Source: JBFXDI01 sp050181295 (GTDB lineage: Bacteria; Pseudomonadota; Alphaproteobacteria; Rhizobiales; Aestuariivirgaceae). Taken from it: 14,554 bases of DNA. Positions 4,850 to 13,766 of this stretch are shown here, in pieces. How positions within the stretch are numbered: the stretch's first letter is position 1; each line of letters opens with the position of its first letter. The translations under genes and the position numbers were made by a program. The DNA lies in NCBI GenBank assembly GCA_050181295.1, contig JBFXDI010000102.1:1-14554 (forward strand), given 5' to 3'. The notes beneath the pieces were generated by a model. That model was not told where the DNA came from and searched no databases. It saw only the letters and a program-made list of their open reading frames with translations.

Positions 4850-6429
4850 CGCCACCAGCCGCCGGCTCCGTCGTGCGCAACGTGCTTCTGGAAGCGACAG
4901 GGATCGTCAAGACCTTCGGCGACTTCATCGCCAACGACCATGTCTCCCTCGCCGTCGCGGCAGGCGAGATCCATGCCCTTCTCGGCGAGAACGGCGCCGG
5001 CAAGTCCACGCTCGTCAAGATCCTCTACGGGGTGCTGCAGCCGACATCCGGCACGCTGCGCTGGGAAGACGAGATCGTCACCATTCCCAATCCGGCCGCG
5101 GCGCGAAGGCTCGGCATCGGCATGGTGTTCCAGCACTTCTCGCTTTTCGAGGCGCTGACCGTGGTGGAGAACATCGCGCTCGCCATGCGCGGCCGCTTCG
5201 ATCTTGCCGCGCTCGGCAAGCGCATCGCCGAGGTCTCCTCCGAATACGGCCTGCCGCTCGAGCCGTCGGCCAGGGTCGCCGATCTATCGGTCGGCGAGCG
5301 GCAGCGGATCGAAATCGTGCGCTGCCTGCTTCAGGAGCCGGATCTCCTGATCATGGACGAGCCGACCTCGGTGCTCACGCCGCAGGAGGCGGAGCAGCTT
5401 TTCCTGGTGCTGGAACGGCTGTCGGCGGAGGGCTCCGCGGTGCTCTATATCAGCCACCGGCTGGAGGAGGTGAAGCGGCTCTGCACGACCGCGACGATCC
5501 TCAGGCGCGGCAAGGTGGTGGAGGAGGTCGATCCCCGAGCGGAGACGGCGGCGAGCCTCGCCCGCCTCATGGTCGGCGCGCATGTGCATTCGGTGAAGCC
5601 TGCGGGCGGCCACGCGCGGGGCGAGCCACTGCTCGTCCTTGATGGCCTGGAAGCGCCGGCTTCCGGGCCCTTCTCGACGGCGCTCGAAGGCATCTCTCTC
5701 GAAGTGCGGGCGGGCGAGGTCGTGGCGGTCGCGGGTGTCGCAGGGAACGGCCAGTCGGAGCTCTTCGAGGTTCTCTCCGGCGAGCGGCTTGTCGCACCCG
5801 CAGCCGTGAAGATCGTAAGTCAGCCGGCGGGGTCTCTCGATATCAACGCGAGACGCAAGCTCGGAGCGGCCTTCGTGCCCGAGGAGCGGCTCGGCCATGC
5901 CGCCTTGCCGGGCTTCACGCTGGCGGAGAACGTGGTGCTGACCCGCCATGCGAGCGAGCCGGGTCTCGTCCGGTCGGGCTTCGTCGATCGGGCCGGTGCG
6001 GACACGCTCGCCGAGCGCGTGCGGCAGGAGTTCGACGTCAGAATTTCCAAGCCGAATCTGGAGGCGCGCGCGCTCTCGGGCGGCAACCTGCAGAAATTCG
6101 TCGTCGGACGCGAACTCGACCGCGACCCGAAGGTGCTGGTCGTCAATCAGCCGACCTGGGGGGTGGATGCGGGCGCCGCGGCGCTCATCCGCCAGCAGAT
6201 CGTCGATCTCGCGCGCTCAGGCTCGGCGGTCGTGGTCATCAGCCAGGACCTCGATGAGATCTTCGAGATCGCCGACCGCATCGCCGTCCTCTCGCGCGGA
6301 CGCCTGTCGGAGGCGGAGCCGGCTGCAAAGATGACCCGCGAAGCGATCGGCCTCCTGATGGCCGGCGCGAACGAGCGCGGCGATGCTCCCTCCAACGGCA
6401 AGGAGCCCGCCCATGCGGCTCGTGCTTGA
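4846..6429 (+). CDS. BMP-family ABC transporter, double ATPase subunit
   Basis: Cytoplasmic motor of a sugar/nucleoside-type importer with two fused ATPase domains (527 residues). Domain 1 is complete: Walker A GENGAGKST (48-56), Q-loop Q96, signature LSVGERQ (148-154), Walker B LLIMDEP (167-173), switch H204. Domain 2 is degenerate. The P-loop is GVAGNGQSE (297-305) without the Lys-Ser/Thr, Walker B reads LVVNQPTWGVD (431-441) with Gln for the catalytic Glu, and Q467 replaces the switch His, while the signature LSGGNLQ (410-416) is kept. This asymmetry is usual for the nucleoside-type (YufO/NupA-like) ATPases. So one of the two ATP sites, built from domain 1's P-loop and domain 2's signature, should be catalytic. 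Start: ATG at 4846 with GGCAGG 7 nt before; a GTG at residue 10 is an alternative. First gene of the operon. Confidence 0.93.
   Translation: MTPPAAGSVVRNVLLEATGIVKTFGDFIANDHVSLAVAAGEIHALLGENGAGKSTLVKILYGVLQPTSGTLRWEDEIVTIPNPAAARRLGIGMVFQHFSLFEALTVVENIALAMRGRFDLAALGKRIAEVSSEYGLPLEPSARVADLSVGERQRIEIVRCLLQEPDLLIMDEPTSVLTPQEAEQLFLVLERLSAEGSAVLYISHRLEEVKRLCTTATILRRGKVVEEVDPRAETAASLARLMVGAHVHSVKPAGGHARGEPLLVLDGLEAPASGPFSTALEGISLEVRAGEVVAVAGVAGNGQSELFEVLSGERLVAPAAVKIVSQPAGSLDINARRKLGAAFVPEERLGHAALPGFTLAENVVLTRHASEPGLVRSGFVDRAGADTLAERVRQEFDVRISKPNLEARALSGGNLQKFVVGRELDRDPKVLVVNQPTWGVDAGAAALIRQQIVDLARSGSAVVVISQDLDEIFEIADRIAVLSRGRLSEAEPAAKMTREAIGLLMAGANERGDAPSNGKEPAHAARA
6400..6405 (+). promoter_or_regulatory. 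ribosome-binding site of the first permease gene
   Basis: AAGGAG sits 7 nt before the ATG at 6413, inside the 3' end of the ATPase gene. It is one of the strongest Shine-Dalgarno sequences in the window. It selects 6413 over the in-frame ATG ten codons upstream (6383), which has no such site. Confidence 0.8.
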
Positions 6430-7489
6430 GAGGCGGGCCGAGCGCTCGCATGTCATGGCGCTTCTTTCGCCGGTGCTGGCGGTGGCCCTGACTCTTCTCA
6501 CCGGCGCTCTGATCTTCGCTGCCCTGGGGCTTAACCCGCTCCAGGCGCTGCATGTTTATTTCGTGGAACCCCTGACCACCCTCTGGTCGCTCGAGCAGCT
6601 CATCGTCAAGGCAAGCCCCCTGGTGCTGATCGGCGTCGGGCTCGCCGTCTGCTACCGGGCCAATGTCTGGAACATCGGAGCCGAGGGCCAGTTCGTCATG
6701 GGCGCCATCCTCGGGGGGCTCGTTCCGGTCTACCTGACCGGTTGGCAATCGCCCCCGGCGATGATCGCCATGCTGGCGCTCGGCGTCATGGGCGGGATGG
6801 CCTGGGCAGCGATCCCGGCGGCTCTCAAGAACCGGTTCGCGGCCAACGAGATCCTCGTCAGCCTGATGCTCGTCTATGTGGCGCAGCTCCTGCTCGACTG
6901 GCTGGTCCGCGGGCCGTGGCGCGACCCCATGGGCTTCAACTTTCCCAAGTCGGTCGCCTTCGAGGGCTGGCAGCTGCTTCCGACCTTCGGCGGAACGGTG
7001 CATCTGGGCGCCGTGCTGGCGCTCCTCGCGGTCGCGGCGCTGACGATCCTCATGGGACGGACGCTGAAAGGTTTCGAGGTGCGCGTCGTGGGCAACGCGG
7101 CGAAGGCCGCGCGCTTCGCGGGCTTCTCCCGCGCGCGCACGATCGTCTTCTGCCTACTGCTTTCCGGAGGGCTCGCCGGGCTCGCCGGCGTCTGCGAGGT
7201 GATGAGCACTGTCGGCCAGCTACAGCCCTCGATTTCCCCGGGCTACGGGTTCACGGCCATCATCGTGGCCTTCCTCGGCCGGCTCAATCCCATGGGCGTG
7301 CTCGTCGCCGGGCTCGTGCTGGCCGTCAGCTATCTTGGTGGCGAGGCGGCGCAGGTGAGCCTCGGCATTTCCGACAAGATCGCGCGCGTCTTCCAGGGCA
7401 TCCTGCTCTTCTACATCCTCGCCTGCGACACCCTCATCCTCTATCGGATGAGGATCGAGGCCCTGCGGCCACGTGCCATCGCGGAATGA
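6413..7489 (+). CDS. BMP-family ABC transporter permease 1
   Basis: Inner-membrane subunit (358 residues) of the branched-chain/ribose-type permease superfamily (BPD_transp_2). Multiple hydrophobic segments are visible, the first near residues 15-40 and the next at 67-80. The hallmark NVWNIGAEGQFVMGA motif (84-98) follows the second. GFSRARTIVF and SPGYGFTAIIVAFLGRLNP in the C-terminal half are also typical. It pairs with the second permease to form the pore for the substrate delivered by the binding protein. Its start, fixed by AAGGAG, overlaps the ATPase gene by 17 nt, and its stop overlaps the next start by 4 nt, so translation of the three genes is tightly coupled. Confidence 0.92.
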   Translation: MRLVLERRAERSHVMALLSPVLAVALTLLTGALIFAALGLNPLQALHVYFVEPLTTLWSLEQLIVKASPLVLIGVGLAVCYRANVWNIGAEGQFVMGAILGGLVPVYLTGWQSPPAMIAMLALGVMGGMAWAAIPAALKNRFAANEILVSLMLVYVAQLLLDWLVRGPWRDPMGFNFPKSVAFEGWQLLPTFGGTVHLGAVLALLAVAALTILMGRTLKGFEVRVVGNAAKAARFAGFSRARTIVFCLLLSGGLAGLAGVCEVMSTVGQLQPSISPGYGFTAIIVAFLGRLNPMGVLVAGLVLAVSYLGGEAAQVSLGISDKIARVFQGILLFYILACDTLILYRMRIEALRPRAIAE

Positions 7490-8412
7490 CCATGGACGCG
7501 ACCGTCGCCGTCATCCTCACGATCATCACGGCCTCCACGCCGCTGCTCCTCGCCGCCACGGGCGAACTCGTGGCCGAGCGCTCGGGCGTCCTCAATCTCG
7601 GCGTCGAGGGCATGATGGTCATGGGCGCCGTCTGCGGCTTCGGGGCGGCCTTCCTCACCGGTTCCGCGCTCCTCGGCATCCTTGCATCGATCGCCGCCGG
7701 CATGGCGATGGCGCTCCTCTTCGCCGTCCTCACCCTCACTTTCGTCTCGAACCAGGTCGCGAGCGGGCTGGCGCTGACGCTCCTCGGCCTCGGGCTCTCG
7801 GGCCTCATCGGCGAAGCCTTCGTCGGGCAGCCGGGCGTCAGGCTTGCGCGGCTGGACATTCCGGGCTTGAGCGAGCTGCCTGTCCTAGGGCCAATCCTCT
7901 TCGGCCAGGATATCCTCGTCTATCTCTCCCTCGCCCTCGTTGCTGCCGTGGCGTTCCTGCTCGCCCGCACCAAGATCGGGCTTATCGTGCGGGCGGTGGG
8001 CCACAGCCACGATTCGGCGCATGCGCTCGGCTACAACGTGATCGCGGTCCGCTATGCCTGCGTGCTCTTCGGGGGCGCCTGCGCCGGACTGGCCGGCGGC
8101 TATCTGTCGCTCGCCTACACGCCGCAGTGGGTCGAGAACATGACGGCAGGACGCGGATGGATAGCCCTGGCGCTCGTCGTCTTCGCCTCCTGGATACCCT
8201 GGCGGGTCGCCGCCGGGGCCTACCTCTTCGGGACGGTGATGATCCTCGGCTTCTCGGCGCAGGCGGCGGGCGTGGGAATTCCCTCGCAACTGCTCTCCGC
8301 GTTGCCCTATCTTGCCACCATCGCGGCGCTCGTCCTCATCTCGGGAAACAGGATACTCGCCCGCGCCAATGCGCCGGCCTGCCTCGGACAGCCTTTCGTG
8401 CCGGAACGGTGA
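7486..8412 (+). CDS. BMP-family ABC transporter permease 2
   Basis: Second inner-membrane subunit (308 residues) of the same importer. Hydrophobic helices start at residue 7, and the family motif ERSGVLNLGVEGMMVMGA (31-48) is present, parallel to the NIGAEGQ motif of permease 1. Further on are a long hydrophobic block, RAVGHSHDSAHALGYNV in a cytoplasmic loop, and a C-terminal TPQWVENMTAGRGWIALA stretch typical of the YufQ/NupC-like group. The ATG at 7486 overlaps the previous stop as ATGA; an ATG two codons later (7492) is possible. A 53-nt gap with AAGGGAG leads to the binding-protein gene. Confidence 0.92.
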   Translation: MTMDATVAVILTIITASTPLLLAATGELVAERSGVLNLGVEGMMVMGAVCGFGAAFLTGSALLGILASIAAGMAMALLFAVLTLTFVSNQVASGLALTLLGLGLSGLIGEAFVGQPGVRLARLDIPGLSELPVLGPILFGQDILVYLSLALVAAVAFLLARTKIGLIVRAVGHSHDSAHALGYNVIAVRYACVLFGGACAGLAGGYLSLAYTPQWVENMTAGRGWIALALVVFASWIPWRVAAGAYLFGTVMILGFSAQAAGVGIPSQLLSALPYLATIAALVLISGNRILARANAPACLGQPFVPER

Positions 8413-8465
8413 GACGGAGCAAGAAGCGAGCAGCTCAGGGACGTGCATCAACAAGGGAGCGCGAA

Positions 8466-9527
8466 ATGAAGCATTGGATGGGCGCGGCGCTGGCGCTGGG
8501 GCTCATAGCGGCGCCGGCGACGGCCGCGGACAAGATCAAGGCCTGCTGGGTCTATGTCGGCTCCACCGGAGACTTCGGCTGGAGCTATGAGCACAACCAG
8601 GGACGCCTCGCGGTCGAGGAGGCGCTCGGCGACAAGGTCGAGACCCTCAATCTCGAGAACGTCGCCGAGGGACCGGACGCCGAGCGGGCGATCGAGCGTC
8701 TGGCGCGCGAGAACTGCGCCATCATCTTCACGACCTCCTTCGGCTACATGGAGCCGACGCTGAAGGTCGCCAAGAAGTTTCCGGACGTGAAGTTCGAGCA
8801 CGCGACCGGCTTCAAGACGGCCGAGAACGTGACCACCTACAACGCCAAGTTCCACGAGGGCCGCTACGTGATCGGGCAGATCGCGGCAAAGATGTCGAAG
8901 ACCGGGACAGCGGGGTATATCGGCTCCTTCCCGATCCCCGAGGTGGTGGCAGGCATCAACGCCTTCATGCTCGGCGCCCAGTCGGTCAACCCCGACTTCA
9001 AGATCAGGATCGTCTGGGTCAACTCCTGGTACGATCCCGGCAAGGAGGCCGACGCCGCCAAGGTGCTCTACGCGCAAGGCGTCGACATCATCAGCCAGCA
9101 TACCGACTCGGCGGCCGCCATGCAGGTGGCGGAGACGCAGCAGAAGCTCGCGTTCGGCCAGGCGTCCGACATGATCAAGTTCGGACCCAAGGCGCAGCTC
9201 ACCGCGATCGTGGATCACTGGGCGCCCTACTACATCCGCCGCGTCAACGACGTGCTGAACGGCACCTGGAAGAGCCAGTCCTCGTGGGACGGCATGGCGG
9301 AAGGCACCGTGCAGATGGCGCCATTCACCAACATGCCGGAGGACGTGGCCAAGATGGCGGCCGAGACGACCGAGGCGATCAAGACCGGCAAGCTTCATCC
9401 CTTCAAGGGGCCGATCGTCAACCAGGCCGGCGAGGAGGTCATCAAGGAGGGCGAGACCCTGACCGACAAGCAGATCCTCGGCATGAACTGGTACGTGAAG
9501 GGCATCGACGACCAGTTGCCCAAGTGA
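8466..9527 (+). CDS. BMP-family periplasmic substrate-binding protein
   Basis: Periplasmic receptor (353 residues) that delivers the substrate to the two permeases. A signal peptide occupies residues 1-20 (MKHWMGAALALGLIAAPATA), with cleavage before ADKIKA. There is no lipobox cysteine, so it should be soluble, unlike the lipoprotein versions of Gram-positives and spirochaetes. Family features include GDFGWSYEHNQGR near the N-terminus, TTSFGYM, YIGSFPIPEVVAGINAF and QHTDSAAAMQVAE. BMP proteins (TmpC/PnrA, Med) bind purine nucleosides or related purines, and the alphaproteobacterial group is often near purine-catabolic genes. Purine, nucleoside or ureide is thus the best guess, unproven. AAGGGAG (8453-8459) sits 6 nt before the ATG. 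Confidence 0.93.
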   Translation: MKHWMGAALALGLIAAPATAADKIKACWVYVGSTGDFGWSYEHNQGRLAVEEALGDKVETLNLENVAEGPDAERAIERLARENCAIIFTTSFGYMEPTLKVAKKFPDVKFEHATGFKTAENVTTYNAKFHEGRYVIGQIAAKMSKTGTAGYIGSFPIPEVVAGINAFMLGAQSVNPDFKIRIVWVNSWYDPGKEADAAKVLYAQGVDIISQHTDSAAAMQVAETQQKLAFGQASDMIKFGPKAQLTAIVDHWAPYYIRRVNDVLNGTWKSQSSWDGMAEGTVQMAPFTNMPEDVAKMAAETTEAIKTGKLHPFKGPIVNQAGEEVIKEGETLTDKQILGMNWYVKGIDDQLPK

Positions 9528-9585
9528 CGCTGTAGCCCCGCCGGTCTCCGCTTCCGCGCGGGGACGGGCGGATGGTCGGCCGGAG
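9528..9585 (+). other. short intergenic hairpin between the binding-protein gene and hyi
   Basis: CCCCGC (9536-9541) can pair with GCGGGG (9558-9563) around a 16-nt loop, with no T-run after it. It is not an intrinsic terminator. It could stabilise the 3' end of the abundant binding-protein message, as hairpins do in other ABC operons. The stem is short and the DNA is G+C-rich, so chance is likely. Confidence 0.25.
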
Positions 9586-10316
9586 ATGCCCAGGTTCGCC
9601 GCCAATCTCAGCATGCTGTTCACCGAGCATGCCTTTCTCGACCGGTTCCGCGCGGCCGCGGATGCAGGCTTCACGGCGGTCGAATGCCAGTTCCCCTATG
9701 CCCACCCGCCGCACGCGGTTGCCAGGGCGCTCGCGGACGCGGACCAGACCATGGTGCTGCACAACCTGCCGCCGGGCGACTGGTCGCGCGGCGAGCGGGG
9801 ACTTGCGGCAGTGCCGGGACGGGAGGCCGAGTTCCGACAGGCGGTCGAGGCGGGCATCCGCTATGCGCAGGCGCTCGGCTGCCGGCAGGTCAACTGCCTT
9901 TCAGGCGTCGCCGAGGGTCCGGCCGCGCGCGCCTGTCTGATCGAAAACCTGAAATACACCGCCGACGCGCTCGGCGAGGCAGGCATCCGCTGCCTCACCG
10001 AGCCCATCAACCCCATCGACATGCCGGGCTTCCTCCTCACCGGCATGGAGCAGGGGGCGGAGATCGTGAGAGAGATCGCCTCTCCCAACCTCTTCCTGCA
10101 ATACGACCTCTACCATCGGCAACGGATGGTCGGCGGGCTCCTGGAGGCTTTCGAGCGCTTCCGCCCGCTCATCGCGCATATCCAGCTTGCCGATGCCCCG
10201 GGACGGCATGAGCCCGGCACCGGCGAGATCGACTTCGCATGCGTCCTCAGGGCGCTCGACGATAAAGGCTATGCGGGCTATGTCGGCCTTGAATACGTTC
10301 CGCAGCGGGGCACGCT

Positions 10317-10322
10317 GGAGGG
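10317..10322 (+). promoter_or_regulatory. ribosome-binding site selecting a TTG start for the glycerate kinase gene
   Basis: GGAGGG lies 6 nt before TTG at 10329, within the hyi coding sequence. The nearest in-frame ATG (10368) has no good site and would remove 13 residues, RELLNAM among them. This favours TTG as the true start. Confidence 0.75.
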
Positions 10323-10328
10323 CTTGGG

Positions 10329-11612
<1,284 letters not shown>

Positions 11613-11652
11613 AATCGTCCTTCCACGCACAATCCCTGGTCGCGGACCCCCG

Positions 11653-11681
11653 TTGGCAAGTTCGCGCGGGCGCAATAGGAT
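11653..11681 (+). promoter_or_regulatory. candidate sigma-70-type promoter of potABC
   Basis: TTGGCA (11653-11658) and TAGGAT (11676-11681) are 17 bp apart. They match the -35 and -10 consensus at five and four of six positions. The implied start of transcription is about 18 nt before the potA start codon, leaving room for the AAGGGAGA ribosome site (11693-11700). No terminator is seen after the glycerate kinase gene, so readthrough is also possible. Confidence 0.4.
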
Positions 11682-11705
11682 GGTGGCGAGGGAAGGGAGA
11701 GGCGA

Positions 11706-12821
11706 GTGGCAGGCAGTCCAGTCGAGAAGCCTGCGCGCGCGGCGGCTATCGAGGCGCGCGGCGTGAGCAAGGTGTTCGGATCGGGCGACGACAGCGTCAA
11801 GGCGCTCGACAACGTCTCGGTCACGATCGGGGAGAACGAGTTCTTCACGCTCCTCGGACCTTCCGGCTGCGGCAAGACCACACTTCTCCGCCTCATCGCG
11901 GGCTTCGAGTTCCCGACCGCGGGCGAGATCCTCCTCTACGGCCACAACATCGCGCCGCTGCCCCCCTACAAGCGTCCCGTCAACACGGTCTTCCAGAACT
12001 ACGCGCTCTTTCCGCACATGACGGTGGCCCAGAACATCGGCTTCGGGCTGGAGATGCTGGGCAAGCCTAAGGCGGAGGTCGAGGAGACCGTCACCTCCAT
12101 GCTGAAGCTCGTGCGCATGGAGCAGTTGAGGAATCGCAAGACGGGCCAGATCTCCGGCGGCCAGCAGCAGCGGGTGGCGCTCGCCCGGGCGCTCGCGCCG
12201 CGCCCCAAGGTACTGCTACTCGACGAGCCGCTCTCGGCGCTCGACCTGAAGCTCCGCAAGGACATGCAGATCGAGCTGAAGCGCCTGCAGAACGAGACCG
12301 GCATCACCTTCATCTTCGTGACGCACGACCAGGAAGAAGCGCTCACCATGTCGGACCGCGTCGCGGTCATGAGCCAGGGGCGCATCCTGCAGGTCGGCAA
12401 CCCGCGCCAGATCTACGACCACCCCGCCGAGCGGTTCGTCGCCAACTTCATCGGCGACACGAACTTCCTCGAGGCCGATTATCTTGGAAGCGAAGGCAGC
12501 CGCGCCAAGGTGCGGCTCTCCTCCGGGGCCACGCTTTCGGCAGCGCTGCCCGAGGGCGCCAAGCCCAACGGCAAGGTCACGATCGTGGTTCGTCCGGAGC
12601 ACGCGGCGATCACCGACGACCTGGCGAAGGCGACCGTCGCGGGGACGGTCGAGAACGTCGTCTATTTCGGCACCGACACCCACTATCACCTGCGCCTCGA
12701 CGGGGGCGAGGAATTCATCGTGCGCCGGCAGAACCGGCGCGATGCGCCATCCACGGTCGTGCAGGGCGGACGGGCGGGCATCCTCGTGGGCGAGGATGCC
12801 GCGCAGGTCCTGAAGGACTAG
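11706..12821 (+). CDS. potA: spermidine/putrescine-type ABC transporter ATPase
   Basis: ATP-hydrolysing subunit of a polyamine-type importer on the cytoplasmic face of the membrane (371 residues). The ATPase domain is complete: Walker A GPSGCGKTT (51-59), Q-loop Q97 in VFQNYALFPHM, signature ISGGQQQ (149-155), Walker B VLLLDEP (169-175), D-loop SALD and switch H207. A C-terminal TOBE-type regulatory region follows (about 280-365), including VVRPEHAAI. RPVNTVFQNYALFPH and the FIGDTNFLE stretch are typical of PotA/PotG. Start: GTG at 11706, with AAGGGAGA 5 nt before. potB starts 3 nt after its stop. Polyamine specificity is inferred from family resemblance; related ATPases serve other small cations. 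Confidence 0.88.
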   Translation: MAGSPVEKPARAAAIEARGVSKVFGSGDDSVKALDNVSVTIGENEFFTLLGPSGCGKTTLLRLIAGFEFPTAGEILLYGHNIAPLPPYKRPVNTVFQNYALFPHMTVAQNIGFGLEMLGKPKAEVEETVTSMLKLVRMEQLRNRKTGQISGGQQQRVALARALAPRPKVLLLDEPLSALDLKLRKDMQIELKRLQNETGITFIFVTHDQEEALTMSDRVAVMSQGRILQVGNPRQIYDHPAERFVANFIGDTNFLEADYLGSEGSRAKVRLSSGATLSAALPEGAKPNGKVTIVVRPEHAAITDDLAKATVAGTVENVVYFGTDTHYHLRLDGGEEFIVRRQNRRDAPSTVVQGGRAGILVGEDAAQVLKD

Positions 12822-12824
12822 CCC

Positions 12825-13766
12825 GTGGCGGTCCTGGACCCGCCGGCCGATACCGCCGCGGAAACGGCCCGCGCCGCCGAGCACGCCGATCTCAGGACCC
12901 GATGGCTGCTCGCAACACCGGCGCTCGTCATCCTCACCTTCGCGGCGGTGGGGCCTCTCCTCATCATGGTCATCTATTCGTTCCTGAAGGCCGGTCCCTA
13001 TGGAGGCGTCATCTGGCAGTTCTCGACCGACGGATGGTTCAAGGTCGTCTTCCAGAAGGACATCTTCGACGACACCGTGAAGCTCGCCGACGCACATCTG
13101 TCGATCCTCTGGCGCTCGGTCAGGCTCTCCTTCCTCACGACGGTGTTGGCGCTGATCTTCGGCTTTCCGACCGCCTATTTCATCGCCACGCGGCCGGAGC
13201 GCAGCCGTGCGCTGTGGCTCTTCCTCATCACCATACCGTTCTGGACTAACCTCCTCATCCGCACCTTCGCCGTCCAGGAAGTGATCCGCAACGAAGGCAT
13301 CGTCAACACGCTGCTTCTCAAGCTCGGGATCATCGCAGCACCTATCCAGATCATGTTCACCGACTTCGCGATCATGATGGGCATGCTCTATGTCTACCTG
13401 CCGCTCATGGTGCTGCCGCTCTATGCCAGCATGGAGAAGCTCGACTTCCGGCTGATCGAGGCCGGCTACGATCTCTACGCCAACCGCCTTCAGGTGCTCC
13501 GGCGCATCATTATCCCGCTCGTCAAGCCGGGCATCATCGCGGGCTCCATCCTCGTCTTCGTGCCCTCGCTCGGCGCCTATGTAACGCCGCGGGTGCTCGG
13601 GGGCGGCAAGAACATGATGATCGGCAACCTGATCGAGCTACAGTTCGGGCAGGGTCGCAATTGGCCGCTCGGCGCGGCCCTCTCCATGACGCTGCTCGCC
13701 ATCGTCATGGTCGCCCTCATGGTCTACGTGCGGGTCGTCTCCAAGTCGGAGATGCGCCATGGCTGA
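12825..13766 (+). CDS. potB: spermidine/putrescine-type ABC transporter permease PotB
   Basis: Inner-membrane permease (313 residues) of the binding-protein-dependent type. Membrane segments lie near residues 28-54, 97-121, 128-146, 178-200, 236-255 and 281-304. The EAA loop that docks on the ATPase is at 212-236 (EAGYDLYANRLQVLRRIIIP). PFWTNLLIRTFAVQ and PSLGAYVTPRVLGGGKNMMIGN are characteristic of PotB/PotH. A ~20-residue polar Ala/Glu-rich tail precedes the first helix. The GTG start at 12825 has AAGGA 7 nt upstream, inside the potA 3' end. It overlaps potC by 8 nt. Confidence 0.9.
   Translation: MAVLDPPADTAAETARAAEHADLRTRWLLATPALVILTFAAVGPLLIMVIYSFLKAGPYGGVIWQFSTDGWFKVVFQKDIFDDTVKLADAHLSILWRSVRLSFLTTVLALIFGFPTAYFIATRPERSRALWLFLITIPFWTNLLIRTFAVQEVIRNEGIVNTLLLKLGIIAAPIQIMFTDFAIMMGMLYVYLPLMVLPLYASMEKLDFRLIEAGYDLYANRLQVLRRIIIPLVKPGIIAGSILVFVPSLGAYVTPRVLGGGKNMMIGNLIELQFGQGRNWPLGAALSMTLLAIVMVALMVYVRVVSKSEMRHG

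Noticed and set aside
4644..5018. Upstream extension of the sspB frame
   Set aside because: The extra residues do not resemble SspB and run into the divergent ABC gene; ATG at 4643 fits the family N-terminus.
8448..9674. 408-codon minus-strand open frame opposite the binding-protein gene
   Set aside because: Antisense shadow of a clear BMP-family gene; composition is the complement of that gene and no ribosome site or motif was seen.
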